A stretch of DNA of 5,980 bases from Solirubrobacteraceae bacterium (GTDB taxonomy: Bacteria; Actinomycetota; Thermoleophilia; Solirubrobacterales; Solirubrobacteraceae): NCBI GenBank assembly GCA_030043235.1, contig JASHYF010000390.1, positions 1 through 5,980 of the forward strand, given 5' to 3'. The number at the start of each line of letters is the position of its first letter. Position 1 is the first letter of the stretch. Under the pieces are notes generated by a model. The model was not told the DNA's origin. It did not search any database and saw only the letters and a list, made by a program, of their open reading frames with translations. Of this stretch, positions 1 through 5,330 are shown in pieces. A program made the translations under genes and the position numbers.

Positions 1-124
1 CCAGCCAGAGGCCGAGGAGCAGCGCCAAGCACACCACCCGCGATGTCCGCGCAGCGAGCTTGCGATGCGAGCCCGCGACCGCTCCCGACGTTTCTCTCGC
101 CCCTCCGGCGGCGTGCCCCCGCAC
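1..124 (-). other. Possible 5' end of an exported or membrane protein running off the left edge
   Basis: On the minus strand one frame is open from about position 124 to the window edge. It contains a basic stretch followed by a hydrophobic run (RVVCLALLLGLWL, roughly positions 39-2), which looks like a signal peptide or first membrane helix. Possible GTG starts are at 124-122, 37-35 and 34-32, and none has a convincing ribosome binding site. If real, it would lie downstream of the 217-789 gene on the same strand and be separated from it by the hairpin at 152-184. The open stretch is too short to exclude chance in DNA this GC-rich. Apart from this and the hairpin I see nothing in positions 1-216. 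Confidence 0.15.
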
Positions 125-151
125 GCCTCTAATCGGCCCGCGCTCGTGCTC

Positions 152-184
152 CCCGGGGTAGAGCAGGCCAACCCCTACCCCGGG
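152..184 (-). terminator. Hairpin downstream of the secreted-protein gene, possible terminator
   Basis: A perfect 10-bp inverted repeat, CCCGGGGTAG (152-161) and CTACCCCGGG (175-184), encloses a 13-nt loop. It starts 33 nt past the TAG stop of the minus-strand gene at 217-789. No T-tract follows on either strand, so it is not a classical intrinsic terminator. U-tract-free hairpins are often proposed as terminators or 3' stabilisers in high-GC actinobacteria. The structure and position are seen; the role is inferred. Confidence 0.4.
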
Positions 185-216
185 ATCGAGGCTGTTGTTC
201 TACGCCTGCGCCGCCT

Positions 217-789
217 CTATTTCCATTCGAGCGAGCCACCTGGCAGTTCGGCCTGAATGCTACCGCTGTAGGTGCCCGTGGTTTCTTCTTCGGTGCCACA
301 GGCGCCACCCGTGCCGTGCGAGTGGATTTTCGTGATTTTGGCCTTCGCCGTGACCTTGCCCGATTCGTTCGTGTAGCTCACGGTTTCGACGGTCTGGGCG
401 GGGATGATCACGCTGCAGCCCGCGCCTTCCAGTTTGGCCGTGACCTGTTTTTCGATCGTCGCCGAGCCGTTGGCGTTGAATTCGAAGTCCACCGCGGACA
501 TGCTGACGTTGTAGTCGGAGGAACTTACGCAAGAGCCGTAGGTGATGGCCTCTTTGTGGGTCGTCGCGCTGCCTTCGGTCACTTCGCCGGTGCCGGACGC
601 GGACGCGCATTCGATCTTTCCCGCGCCGGTTTTGAAGACCTGCGTGTTCGTCGCTTTGGCCGTGTCCGTGCCGGACTTGCTCGCGATGAATTCGCCGCCG
701 GTGGCCGACACCGAGATCGCGCTCGCGCCTCCGATCGCTACCGCCGCCAGCACGACCAGCCCGAACATTGTGATGCGCTTGTGCTTCAT
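217..789 (-). CDS. Secreted four-cysteine protein of unknown function
   Basis: This is a 190-residue exported protein of unknown role. The N-terminus (MKHKR) is basic and is followed by a hydrophobic core (about residues 6-21). Possible signal peptidase I sites follow A24 (ASA) or A29 (VSA). The mature part is rich in Ser, Thr, Gly and Ala, is predicted to be beta-rich, and has four cysteines (C61, C87, C125, C164) that could form two disulfides once exported. The pattern of KIEC, then GTGEVT, then ITYGSC resembles a family of secreted proteins I recall as abundant and paralogous in Solirubrobacterales; this is memory, not a search. The ATG at 789 is supported by two AAAGGAG motifs upstream, though the nearer lies 12 nt away, and by a near-consensus promoter at 922-950. 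It is probably monocistronic, with a hairpin behind it. It is divergent from the operon starting at 1058. Confidence 0.85.
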   Translation of the reverse strand: MKHKRITMFGLVVLAAVAIGGASAISVSATGGEFIASKSGTDTAKATNTQVFKTGAGKIECASASGTGEVTEGSATTHKEAITYGSCVSSSDYNVSMSAVDFEFNANGSATIEKQVTAKLEGAGCSVIIPAQTVETVSYTNESGKVTAKAKITKIHSHGTGGACGTEEETTGTYSGSIQAELPGGSLEWK

Positions 790-884
790 GACGTCTCGCC
801 GCTCCTTTGTCCGCTCCTTTGTCGATTGACGGCCCGGACACCGACTTGTGGGTGGAAGACGCCGTAGTACAGTGTTGCCATCAT
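786..884 (-). CDS. Possible 32-codon leader ORF overlapping the secreted-protein start
   Basis: Within the predicted 5' untranslated region of the secreted-protein gene, an ATGATG at 884-879 opens a 32-codon frame. Its TGA (788-786) overlaps the downstream ATG (789-787) as ATGA, the arrangement typical of translational coupling. The peptide begins MMATLYYGVF and ends in a duplicated RSGQ/RSGE element, because the 12-bp Shine-Dalgarno repeat lies inside it and keeps the frame. Its own ribosome binding site is weak (GGAA, 9 nt upstream). It could equally be a chance open frame in the leader, and no known leader peptide is recognised. Confidence 0.25.
   Translation of the reverse strand: MMATLYYGVFHPQVGVRAVNRQRSGQRSGETS
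800..823 (-). repeat. Perfect 12-bp tandem duplication of the Shine-Dalgarno unit
   Basis: Read on the minus strand, GACAAAGGAGCG occurs twice in direct tandem (823-812 and 811-800). Each copy carries AAAGGAG, a strong match to the 16S rRNA anti-Shine-Dalgarno sequence. GGAG of the proximal copy is 12 nt from the ATG at 789 and that of the distal copy is 24 nt away. The proximal spacing is longer than the usual 5-9 nt. The two copies are identical, which suggests a recent slippage duplication or selection for two ribosome docking sites. Confidence 0.85.
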
Positions 885-909
885 GCGGGAGAGTTCCGCT
901 CTGTGGAGC

Positions 910-924
910 AGTACGGGTCGTACT
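910..924. promoter_or_regulatory. Palindrome overlapping the -10/start region, operator candidate
   Basis: AGTACG-GGT-CGTACT is a perfect 6-bp inverted repeat with a 3-bp centre. It overlaps the first three bases of the -10 box (922-927) of the minus-strand promoter and covers the predicted transcription start near 915. This is a classic position for a repressor operator. No known regulator site is recognised. Confidence 0.4.
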
Positions 925-950
925 ATCACAGATGTCTGCGATCCTGTCAA
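922..950 (-). promoter_or_regulatory. Sigma-70-type promoter of the secreted-protein gene
   Basis: On the minus strand, a consensus -35 TTGACA (950-945) is followed after exactly 17 nt by a -10 GATAGT (927-922). The -10 is preceded by TGT, giving an extended -10 TGn motif. The expected start is near 915, giving a leader of about 125 nt before the ATG at 789. This is one of the best housekeeping-type promoter matches in the window and implies substantial expression of the secreted protein unless the overlapping palindrome represses it. Confidence 0.65.
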
Positions 951-1032
951 GGATGATTCAGACGGTTGTCTGCGACAACTCCTCCGCGCGGGCCTGTACC
1001 ACAGCATCCGCATTGGCGCAAGTCTGACAGAC
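934..1032. promoter_or_regulatory. Cluster of GTCTG/CAGAC half-sites between the divergent promoters
   Basis: Five copies of the pentamer GTCTG or its complement CAGAC lie at 934-938, 959-963, 968-972, 1022-1026 and 1028-1032. TGTCTGCGA is repeated directly at 933-941 and 967-975. GTTGTC-TGC-GACAAC (965-979) is a perfect 6-bp-arm palindrome. GTCTG-A-CAGAC (1022-1032) is a perfect palindrome overlapping the plus-strand -35 box. The first copy lies within the spacer of the minus-strand promoter. The arrangement is compatible with one regulator acting on both divergent transcripts. The repeats are seen; the regulator is inferred and unidentified. Confidence 0.4.
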
Positions 1033-1051
1033 GGTCCGGCGGATATAGATT
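1024..1051 (+). promoter_or_regulatory. Promoter of the three-gene operon, probably giving a leaderless mRNA
   Basis: A -35-like CTGACA (1024-1029, one mismatch to TTGACA) is followed after 16 nt by TAGATT (1046-1051), which fits the actinobacterial TAnnnT -10 pattern. Only 6 nt separate this box from the ATG at 1058, so transcription would start at or next to the start codon. There is no Shine-Dalgarno sequence before that ATG, as expected of a leaderless transcript, which is common in Actinobacteria. The -35 is embedded in the palindrome GTCTGACAGAC, a likely control point. Confidence 0.5.
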
Positions 1052-1057
1052 GAGCCC

Positions 1058-1891
1058 ATGCCCGGGGCCGATCGACTGGAGACGACGCTGCTCCCCGGCG
1101 CGCGCGCGCTGCTCGCCGCCCATGCCCGCGAGCTGCCCCAGCGCGACGATCTGTGCGGCGCTTTCTGCGGGGCGCTCGCGCTGCGCGCCGCAGGCATCAT
1201 CGAGCACGACGGCGCGCCGCTCGACCAGGACGAGGTGGCGCTCGCCGCCGGGAGCGTGGTCGCGGGCATGCGCGAGGCGGGAACGCTGCCCCACGGCGAA
1301 AGCGGACGGCGGGACTATCGTCTCTCTCTCCCCACGATCGACGATCCGGACGTGTCCGGGACGACCGCCGCGGGGCTGCTCGACGCGATCGCGCGCCTCT
1401 CCGGCGGCGCGCTGGCCGCGATCCCGTACACCGGCCCCTGGAGCGCGGACACGCTCGCCGGCCTGTTCGACGCGGCCGCCGCGCTCGAGCGTCCGGTCAC
1501 GCTCATCGCCAACCTCGCCACCGGCTATCTGTGGGGCGGGCGGCCGAGCGCCGAGACGCTGCTGGGCTACCTGCTCGACGGCGAGCAGGACGGGCCGCCG
1601 CCGGACTGGCAGGTCGGGCACTTCGCGTGCGTGCTCGCGCGCGTGCGGGGACCGGGCGGCAGCCTGTACTGCATGGCCGACACCTACCCCGCGCTCGGCG
1701 ACCGTGGCGTGCACCTGCAACCGCAGGAGCGCCTCGCGGCGGCGCTCGAGCGGCGCGAGATGCCCGCAGGCGGCCTGCTCGTCGTCGTCTTCGCGCAGGA
1801 CGCCACGGCCGTGCGCGCGCACGCCGGCGCGCTCGGGCTAGCCGAGGGCGTCTGGGACAACGGCTCCGTGACGCGCGAGACGCTGCGGTGA
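1058..1891 (+). CDS. C39/papain-like cysteine-fold protein of unknown function, first gene of the operon
   Basis: This is a 277-residue cytoplasmic protein with no signal peptide. It shows the landmarks of a papain-like (peptidase C39-like) fold. Q28 precedes C33 in a Q-R-D-D-L-C-G-A-F-C pattern that parallels the Q...DCGxxC motif of C39 peptidases. H188 lies in VGHFACVLA, and D208 in MADTYP is 20 residues later, which matches the His-then-Asp order and spacing of such enzymes. C33 is the likely nucleophile, with C37 as alternative. A Gly/Ala-rich core (about 103-160) lies between. It may correspond to an actinobacterial domain of unknown function (DUF6885, from memory, unchecked). No substrate is known; it could hydrolyse an amide or peptide bond, act as a transacylase, or be an inactive binder. 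The ATG has no Shine-Dalgarno and sits 6 nt after a -10 box. Its stop overlaps the ligase start by 4 nt. Confidence 0.8.
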   Translation: MPGADRLETTLLPGARALLAAHARELPQRDDLCGAFCGALALRAAGIIEHDGAPLDQDEVALAAGSVVAGMREAGTLPHGESGRRDYRLSLPTIDDPDVSGTTAAGLLDAIARLSGGALAAIPYTGPWSADTLAGLFDAAAALERPVTLIANLATGYLWGGRPSAETLLGYLLDGEQDGPPPDWQVGHFACVLARVRGPGGSLYCMADTYPALGDRGVHLQPQERLAAALERREMPAGGLLVVVFAQDATAVRAHAGALGLAEGVWDNGSVTRETLR

Positions 1892-3213
1892 GCGCCGCCG
1901 AGCTGGTCGCGCTCGTGTGCTGCGATCTCGGCTCGATCGTGCGCGGACGCTCGGTGCTCGCCGCCGAGCTGGGCGAGCACCTGCGCACGGGCATCGGCTG
2001 GGTGCCCGCCAATCACGCGCTCACGCCGCTCGGGCCGGTGGCCGACTCCAATCCGTTCGGCTCGACCGGCGACCTGCGCCTGCTGCCGGACGCGAGCACG
2101 CGCGTGCTCGTGGGCGCAGAGGACCACGCGGAAGGTGGCGCGGGGCCGCTCGAGCTGGTGCTGTGCGACATCGTCGAGCTCGACGGCGGTCCGTGGGAGT
2201 GCTGCCCGCGCGCCTTCCTGCGCGAGTCCCTGCGCGAGCTGGAGCGGGAGCTCGGCGCCCGCGTGCTGGCGAGCTTCGAGCATGAGTTCCAGCTCCTGCT
2301 CGATACGCCATCGGCGCTGCCGTTCACGCTCGATGCACAGCGACGGGTCGAACCGTTCCCCCGGCAGGCGATGGGCGCGCTCGCCGAAGCGGGCGTCGAG
2401 CCCGAGCGCTTCTTCGCCGAGTACGCCGCGCACCAGTTCGAGATCCCGATGGCCGCCAGCGATGGCCTCGCGAGCGCCGACCGCAGCGTCGTCCTGCGCG
2501 AGGTCGTGCGCGAGATCGCGCGCAGGCGGGGCATGCGCGCGAGCTTCGTGCCGCTGCTCGATCCCGCGCAGGCCGGCAACGGGGTGCACATCCATATGAA
2601 CCTTCTGGACGCCAGCGGTGAGCCCCTGCTCTACGACGCCTCTCAGCCTGCGCAGTTGAGCGAGCTCGGCCAGCGCTTCGCGGCGGGGATCCTCGCGCAC
2701 GCCGGGGCGTTGAGCGCGCTCACCGCGCCCAGCCCCGTCTCGGGCGCGCGCCTGCAGCCGCATCGCTGGAGCGCGGGAGCCGTGTGCCTGGCGCAGCGCA
2801 ACCGCGAGGCGCTCCTGCGCATCCCGCCCGTGCTCGAGCTCGCCGGTGCCGATGCGGCTGCCCAGCTGCACATCGAGTACCGCGGCGCGGACGCCGCCGC
2901 CAACCCCTACCTCGCGCTCGGCGCGATCGTGCGCGCCGGCCTGGAGGGCGTGCGCGCGCGGCTGCCGGCGCCGCCGCTGCTCGAGCGCGACCCCGCGGAG
3001 CTGGGCGCCGAGGAGGCGGAGCGCTTCGGCGTGGGCGCACTGCCGGCCACGCTCCAGGAGTCGATGCGCGCACTCGCCGAGGACGACACCGTGCGTGGCT
3101 GGCTCTCACCGCTGCTGTACGACGCGTACGTGAGCGTCAAGCGCGCCGAGATCGACGCCGCCGCCGAGCTGGACCTCGAGGAGGTCTGCCGCCGCTATGG
3201 CGCGATCTACTGA
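1888..3213 (+). CDS. Glutamine synthetase-family ligase (gamma-glutamylamide synthetase-like)
   Basis: The start is a GTG overlapping the upstream TGA as GTGA, implying translational coupling; the frame is open further upstream only as a shadow of the previous gene. The product has 441 residues, the usual length of GlnA/PuuA/FluG-type proteins. A short beta-grasp region (CCDLGSIVRG, then NPFGSTGDLRLLPD at 55-68) precedes the ATP-grasp-like catalytic domain. Against E. coli GlnA by eye: E129/E131 = E131/E133 (FEHEF), E212/E220 = E178/E185, H269 = H234 (GNGVHIHMNL), R321 = R288, R339/R344 = R306/R311 (NREALLRIP), E357/R359 = E330/R332 (IEYR, then NPYLALGA). The ammonium-site E327 position is W294. 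The protein should therefore form an ATP-dependent acyl-phosphate on glutamate or a similar acid and pass it to an amine other than ammonia. It is unlikely to be the housekeeping enzyme. Confidence 0.9.
   Translation: MSAAELVALVCCDLGSIVRGRSVLAAELGEHLRTGIGWVPANHALTPLGPVADSNPFGSTGDLRLLPDASTRVLVGAEDHAEGGAGPLELVLCDIVELDGGPWECCPRAFLRESLRELERELGARVLASFEHEFQLLLDTPSALPFTLDAQRRVEPFPRQAMGALAEAGVEPERFFAEYAAHQFEIPMAASDGLASADRSVVLREVVREIARRRGMRASFVPLLDPAQAGNGVHIHMNLLDASGEPLLYDASQPAQLSELGQRFAAGILAHAGALSALTAPSPVSGARLQPHRWSAGAVCLAQRNREALLRIPPVLELAGADAAAQLHIEYRGADAAANPYLALGAIVRAGLEGVRARLPAPPLLERDPAELGAEEAERFGVGALPATLQESMRALAEDDTVRGWLSPLLYDAYVSVKRAEIDAAAELDLEEVCRRYGAIY
3178..3185 (+). promoter_or_regulatory. 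Strong Shine-Dalgarno within the ligase 3' end
   Basis: GAGGAGGT inside the last codons of the ligase gene lies 11 nt before the ATG at 3197. It supports that start for the amidohydrolase and its 17-nt overlap with the preceding gene. Confidence 0.6.
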
Positions 3214-4483
3214 CCCGCACGCCGGCGCACCGACTGAGTCCGGCGCGCTGCTGGAGCGCCTGCTGGAGGGGATCGAGCGCGAGCTCCCGCATGTCGTGGC
3301 GCTCCGCCGGCGCCTGCATGCCGGCCCGGAGCTGGCGCACGCGGAGGAGCGCACCGCGGCGAGGATCGCGGCCGAGCTGCCCGTCGCCTGTCAGGCGGTC
3401 GCCGGAACGGGCCTCATCGCCCGTGTGGACGCCGGCATCGAGCCGGGGGAGGGCGCGGGCGCCGTTCGCCCCGCGCGAAGAGGCGCGATCGCCGTGCGCG
3501 CCGAGCTCGACGGGCTGCCCATGCGCGAGCGCACGGGCGCGGCGTTCGCGGCCACCGGCGAGGTGATGCACGCGTGCGGGCACGACGTCCACATGGCCGC
3601 GCTGGTCGCTTTCACGCGCGCCGCGCACGAGCTCGCCAGCGTGCTGCCCGCTCCGCTGCTGGCGGTCTTCCAGCCGAGCGAGGAGGCGTACCCATCGGGT
3701 GCCCGTCAGCTCGCCGATGGTGAGCTCGCGGCGATCGCGCCGGCGGCGGTCGTCGCGGCGCACGTTCACCCGGAACTGCAATGGGGGACCGTGGCGCTCG
3801 ATCCCGGAGCGGTCAACGCGTCGTGCGACGCCGTCGAGATAACAGTCGAGGGAGAGCCGTCGCACGGCGCCTACCCGCACCGCGGCCACGATCCGATCCT
3901 CGCGATCGCCCAGGTGGTGGTCGCGCTGCACGCCGAGCTCGGCAGGCGAATCGATCCATTGCACCCCGCCTCGCTGACGGTCGGCGTGCTCGAGGGCGGG
4001 GGCGCGGAGAACGTCATCCCGGCGCAAGCGCGAGCGCGTGGCGCGCTGCGCGCGCACGAGCCACAGGATCGGCTGGCGCTGCGCGCGATGGTCGAGGAGG
4101 TCGCCCAGGGGGTCGCCGCCGCGCACGGCTGCCGCGCAAGCGTCGAGTTCGTGCCGGGCGAGCCTGCGCTCGAGAACGACCCGCAGATCGTGGCGCGCGC
4201 GCGCGCGCTGCTTGCACGCACAGGACTGGCGAGCGCGCCGGCGTGGCGCTCATGTGGGTCGGACGACTTCGCTTTCTTCGGCGCGCTCGCCCCGCTGGCA
4301 ATGGCGTTCGTGGGGCTCTACGGGGCGGACGGCTTCAAGCCCCGCCCGCTTCATCATCCCGAGCTGCTGCCGCCCGACGAGGCGGTCGGCGCGGTCGCGC
4401 GCACGCAGGCCGTCCTGTACGTCGCGGCGGCGCTGGCAACCGTCGCCGGGGGATCACACGCCAGCTCGGATCGAGCCGCATGA
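3197..4483 (+). CDS. M20D-family amidohydrolase (IAA-amino acid/hippurate hydrolase-like)
   Basis: This 428-residue, probably cytoplasmic di-metal amidase belongs to the family that cleaves N-acyl amino acids such as hippurate, IAA conjugates and N-acetyl-diaminopimelate. The motifs appear in family order: LRRRLHAGPEL (36-46), VRAELDGLPMRERTG (100-114), HACGHD with metal ligands C127 and H129, QPSEE with E162 as likely general base and E163 as ligand, AAHVHP with H189, the dimerisation-domain GEPSHGAYPH with H223, GSDDFAFFG (354-362) and LHHPEL with H386. All five expected metal ligands (C, H, E, H, H) are present, so activity is likely. The ATG start has a good Shine-Dalgarno at 3178-3185. 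The gene overlaps the ligase gene by 17 nt, so the two probably act in one pathway. A Gly/Pro/Arg-rich insert (about 80-95) is unusual. Substrate is not predictable from sequence; a gamma-glutamyl or other amide made by the neighbouring ligase is an inference. Confidence 0.9.
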   Translation: MARSTDPHAGAPTESGALLERLLEGIERELPHVVALRRRLHAGPELAHAEERTAARIAAELPVACQAVAGTGLIARVDAGIEPGEGAGAVRPARRGAIAVRAELDGLPMRERTGAAFAATGEVMHACGHDVHMAALVAFTRAAHELASVLPAPLLAVFQPSEEAYPSGARQLADGELAAIAPAAVVAAHVHPELQWGTVALDPGAVNASCDAVEITVEGEPSHGAYPHRGHDPILAIAQVVVALHAELGRRIDPLHPASLTVGVLEGGGAENVIPAQARARGALRAHEPQDRLALRAMVEEVAQGVAAAHGCRASVEFVPGEPALENDPQIVARARALLARTGLASAPAWRSCGSDDFAFFGALAPLAMAFVGLYGADGFKPRPLHHPELLPPDEAVGAVARTQAVLYVAAALATVAGGSHASSDRAA

Positions 4484-4535
4484 CTCGAGCCTCAACCGAT
4501 GGGGCATGATAGGGCCACCGATCGAGGGCCGACGC

Positions 4536-5084
4536 ATGCCAGACCGCCTGTACTTCACCGACTCCGACGAGGCCAACGCGCTGCTCGCGTCCGATCCGAT
4601 GGCGCTCCTGATCGGCTTCGCGCTGGACCAGCAGGTGAGCGTCCAGAAGGCGTTCTCAGGGCCGCTCGCTTTGAAGGAGCGCGTCGGCACGCTCGACGCC
4701 GCCGCACTCGCGCAGGCTGACCTGGATCCCGTGTTCCGCGAGAAGCCGGCGATCCACCGCTTCCCCGGCTCGATGGCCAGCCGCGTGCACGAGCTGGCGG
4801 TGCACGTGCGCGACGACTACGGCGGGGACGCCGCGCGGGTGTGGACCGACGCCGAGGACTCGGATGCCCTGCGCGCCAACCTGAAGGGGCTGCCGGGTTT
4901 CGGCGAGATGAAGGTCAAGGCACTCGGCTCCGTGCTCGCCAAGCGCTTCGGCGTGGCCGCCGCGGCGGAGCTCGTGCCCGGACACCCAACGCTTGGCGAC
5001 GTGGACTCGGCGCAGGCGCTCGCCGAATACCAGGGCGCCAAGAGGGTGCACAAATTGGAGTGGAGCCGCAGGCCCAGGCGCTGA
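4536..5084 (+). CDS. HhH-GPD family protein, base-excision-repair-like
   Basis: This 182-residue protein resembles the small actinobacterial HhH-GPD family annotated as base-excision DNA repair (TIGR03252-like, from memory). The N-terminal part has DPMALLIGFALDQQVSVQKAF (20-40), matching the QQ-containing helix seen in AlkA-like glycosylases. A helix-hairpin-helix LPGFGEMKVKAL (119-130) would bind the DNA backbone. The position of the EndoIII catalytic Lys is Met125 here, although K126 and K128 are adjacent. No Asp falls at the expected distance for the GPD catalytic aspartate (about residue 143 is Ala; the nearest are E145, D155 and D157). Catalysis is therefore uncertain. The ATG at 4536 has GAGGG 7 nt upstream; an in-frame ATG at 4506 is less well placed. 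It lies 52 nt after the amidohydrolase gene, perhaps as a read-through neighbour, with no evident functional link. Confidence 0.85.
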   Translation: MPDRLYFTDSDEANALLASDPMALLIGFALDQQVSVQKAFSGPLALKERVGTLDAAALAQADLDPVFREKPAIHRFPGSMASRVHELAVHVRDDYGGDAARVWTDAEDSDALRANLKGLPGFGEMKVKALGSVLAKRFGVAAAAELVPGHPTLGDVDSAQALAEYQGAKRVHKLEWSRRPRR

Positions 5085-5114
5085 ACGGCTGGCAAGCCCG
5101 CGGGATCGTGGCGC

Positions 5115-5317
5115 TCAGCGTCGATCGCGTCCCGCCGAAGGATCGGCAAGCTCCTGCACGACCTCCGCATCGGCGTCGATCGCGGCGATCTGGGCCTCGA
5201 TAGCACCCCAGCTGGCGGCCGTACTGCTCCGCCTGAGCGCGAGCCGCGTCGCGCTCAATGCTCTGGCGGCTGCGGGCGCTGCGCTGCTCGCTCAGCGACT
5301 CACAGCGCCAACTGCAT
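5115..5317 (-). pseudogene. Small coiled-coil ORF broken by two +1 frameshifts
   Basis: A perfect Shine-Dalgarno (GAAGGAG, 5330-5324) follows directly on the lipoprotein stop. Six nt later, ATG (5317) opens MQLAL and then meets TGA (5302-5300). Skipping T5302 restores a strongly coding-like frame (ESLSEQRSARSRQSIERD and on) with about 90% G/C at third positions. At the GGGG run (plus-strand CCCC, 5206-5209) that frame is lost, and skipping one G continues into IEAQIAAIDADAEVVQELAD and a TGA at 5117-5115. With both bases removed the product is 66 residues, highly charged and helical, probably a coiled coil. It is likely a decayed gene, or a gene with two sequencing insertions; programmed frameshifting is a less likely alternative. 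No family is recognised. Confidence 0.5.
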
Positions 5318-5323
5318 GCCCTG

Positions 5324-5330
5324 CTCCTTC
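5324..5330 (-). promoter_or_regulatory. Near-perfect Shine-Dalgarno directly after the lipoprotein stop
   Basis: GAAGGAG on the minus strand begins on the base after the TGA of the 5331-5789 gene and lies 6 nt before the ATG at 5317. This is ideal placement for a second cistron and is the main reason to treat 5115-5317 as a former or real gene. Confidence 0.6.

Noticed and set aside
65..256. Plus-strand 63-codon ORF at the left end
   Set aside because: It is Arg/Pro-rich, runs over the 3' end of the minus-strand gene and through the hairpin, and has no ribosome binding site.
316..867. Plus-strand 183-codon ORF opposite the secreted protein
   Set aside because: The minus-strand reading has a signal peptide, a promoter and family-like cysteines. 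The plus reading is Arg/Gly/Phe-rich with no recognisable feature.
1153..1887. Upstream 245-codon extension of the ligase frame
   Set aside because: The extension is Arg/Ala-rich low-complexity shadow of the C39-like gene. The GTG at 1888 gives a normal-length GS-family protein and a typical GTGA overlap.
1684..2871. Long minus-strand open frame (395 codons) antisense to the ligase
   Set aside because: It is rich in Arg, Ala, Gln and His without any motif, and lies opposite a gene with complete GS-family motifs. This is the usual GC-driven antisense shadow; the same applies to 947-1822 and 3137-4126 on the minus strand.
4193..4208. (GC)8 alternating tract, possible Z-DNA
   Set aside because: It lies inside the amidohydrolase coding frame (Ala/Arg codons) and is ordinary for this base composition.
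4484..4535. Separate promoter for the HhH-GPD gene
   Set aside because: Only loose -10-like matches (CATGAT at 4505) and no -35 are visible in the 52-nt gap, so read-through from the operon is equally possible.
5079..5120. Inverted repeat CGCTGA...TCAGCG between convergent genes as a bidirectional terminator
   Set aside because: The 6-bp arms are just the two convergent Arg-stop ends (CGC TGA), with a 30-nt loop and no T-tract; too weak to call.
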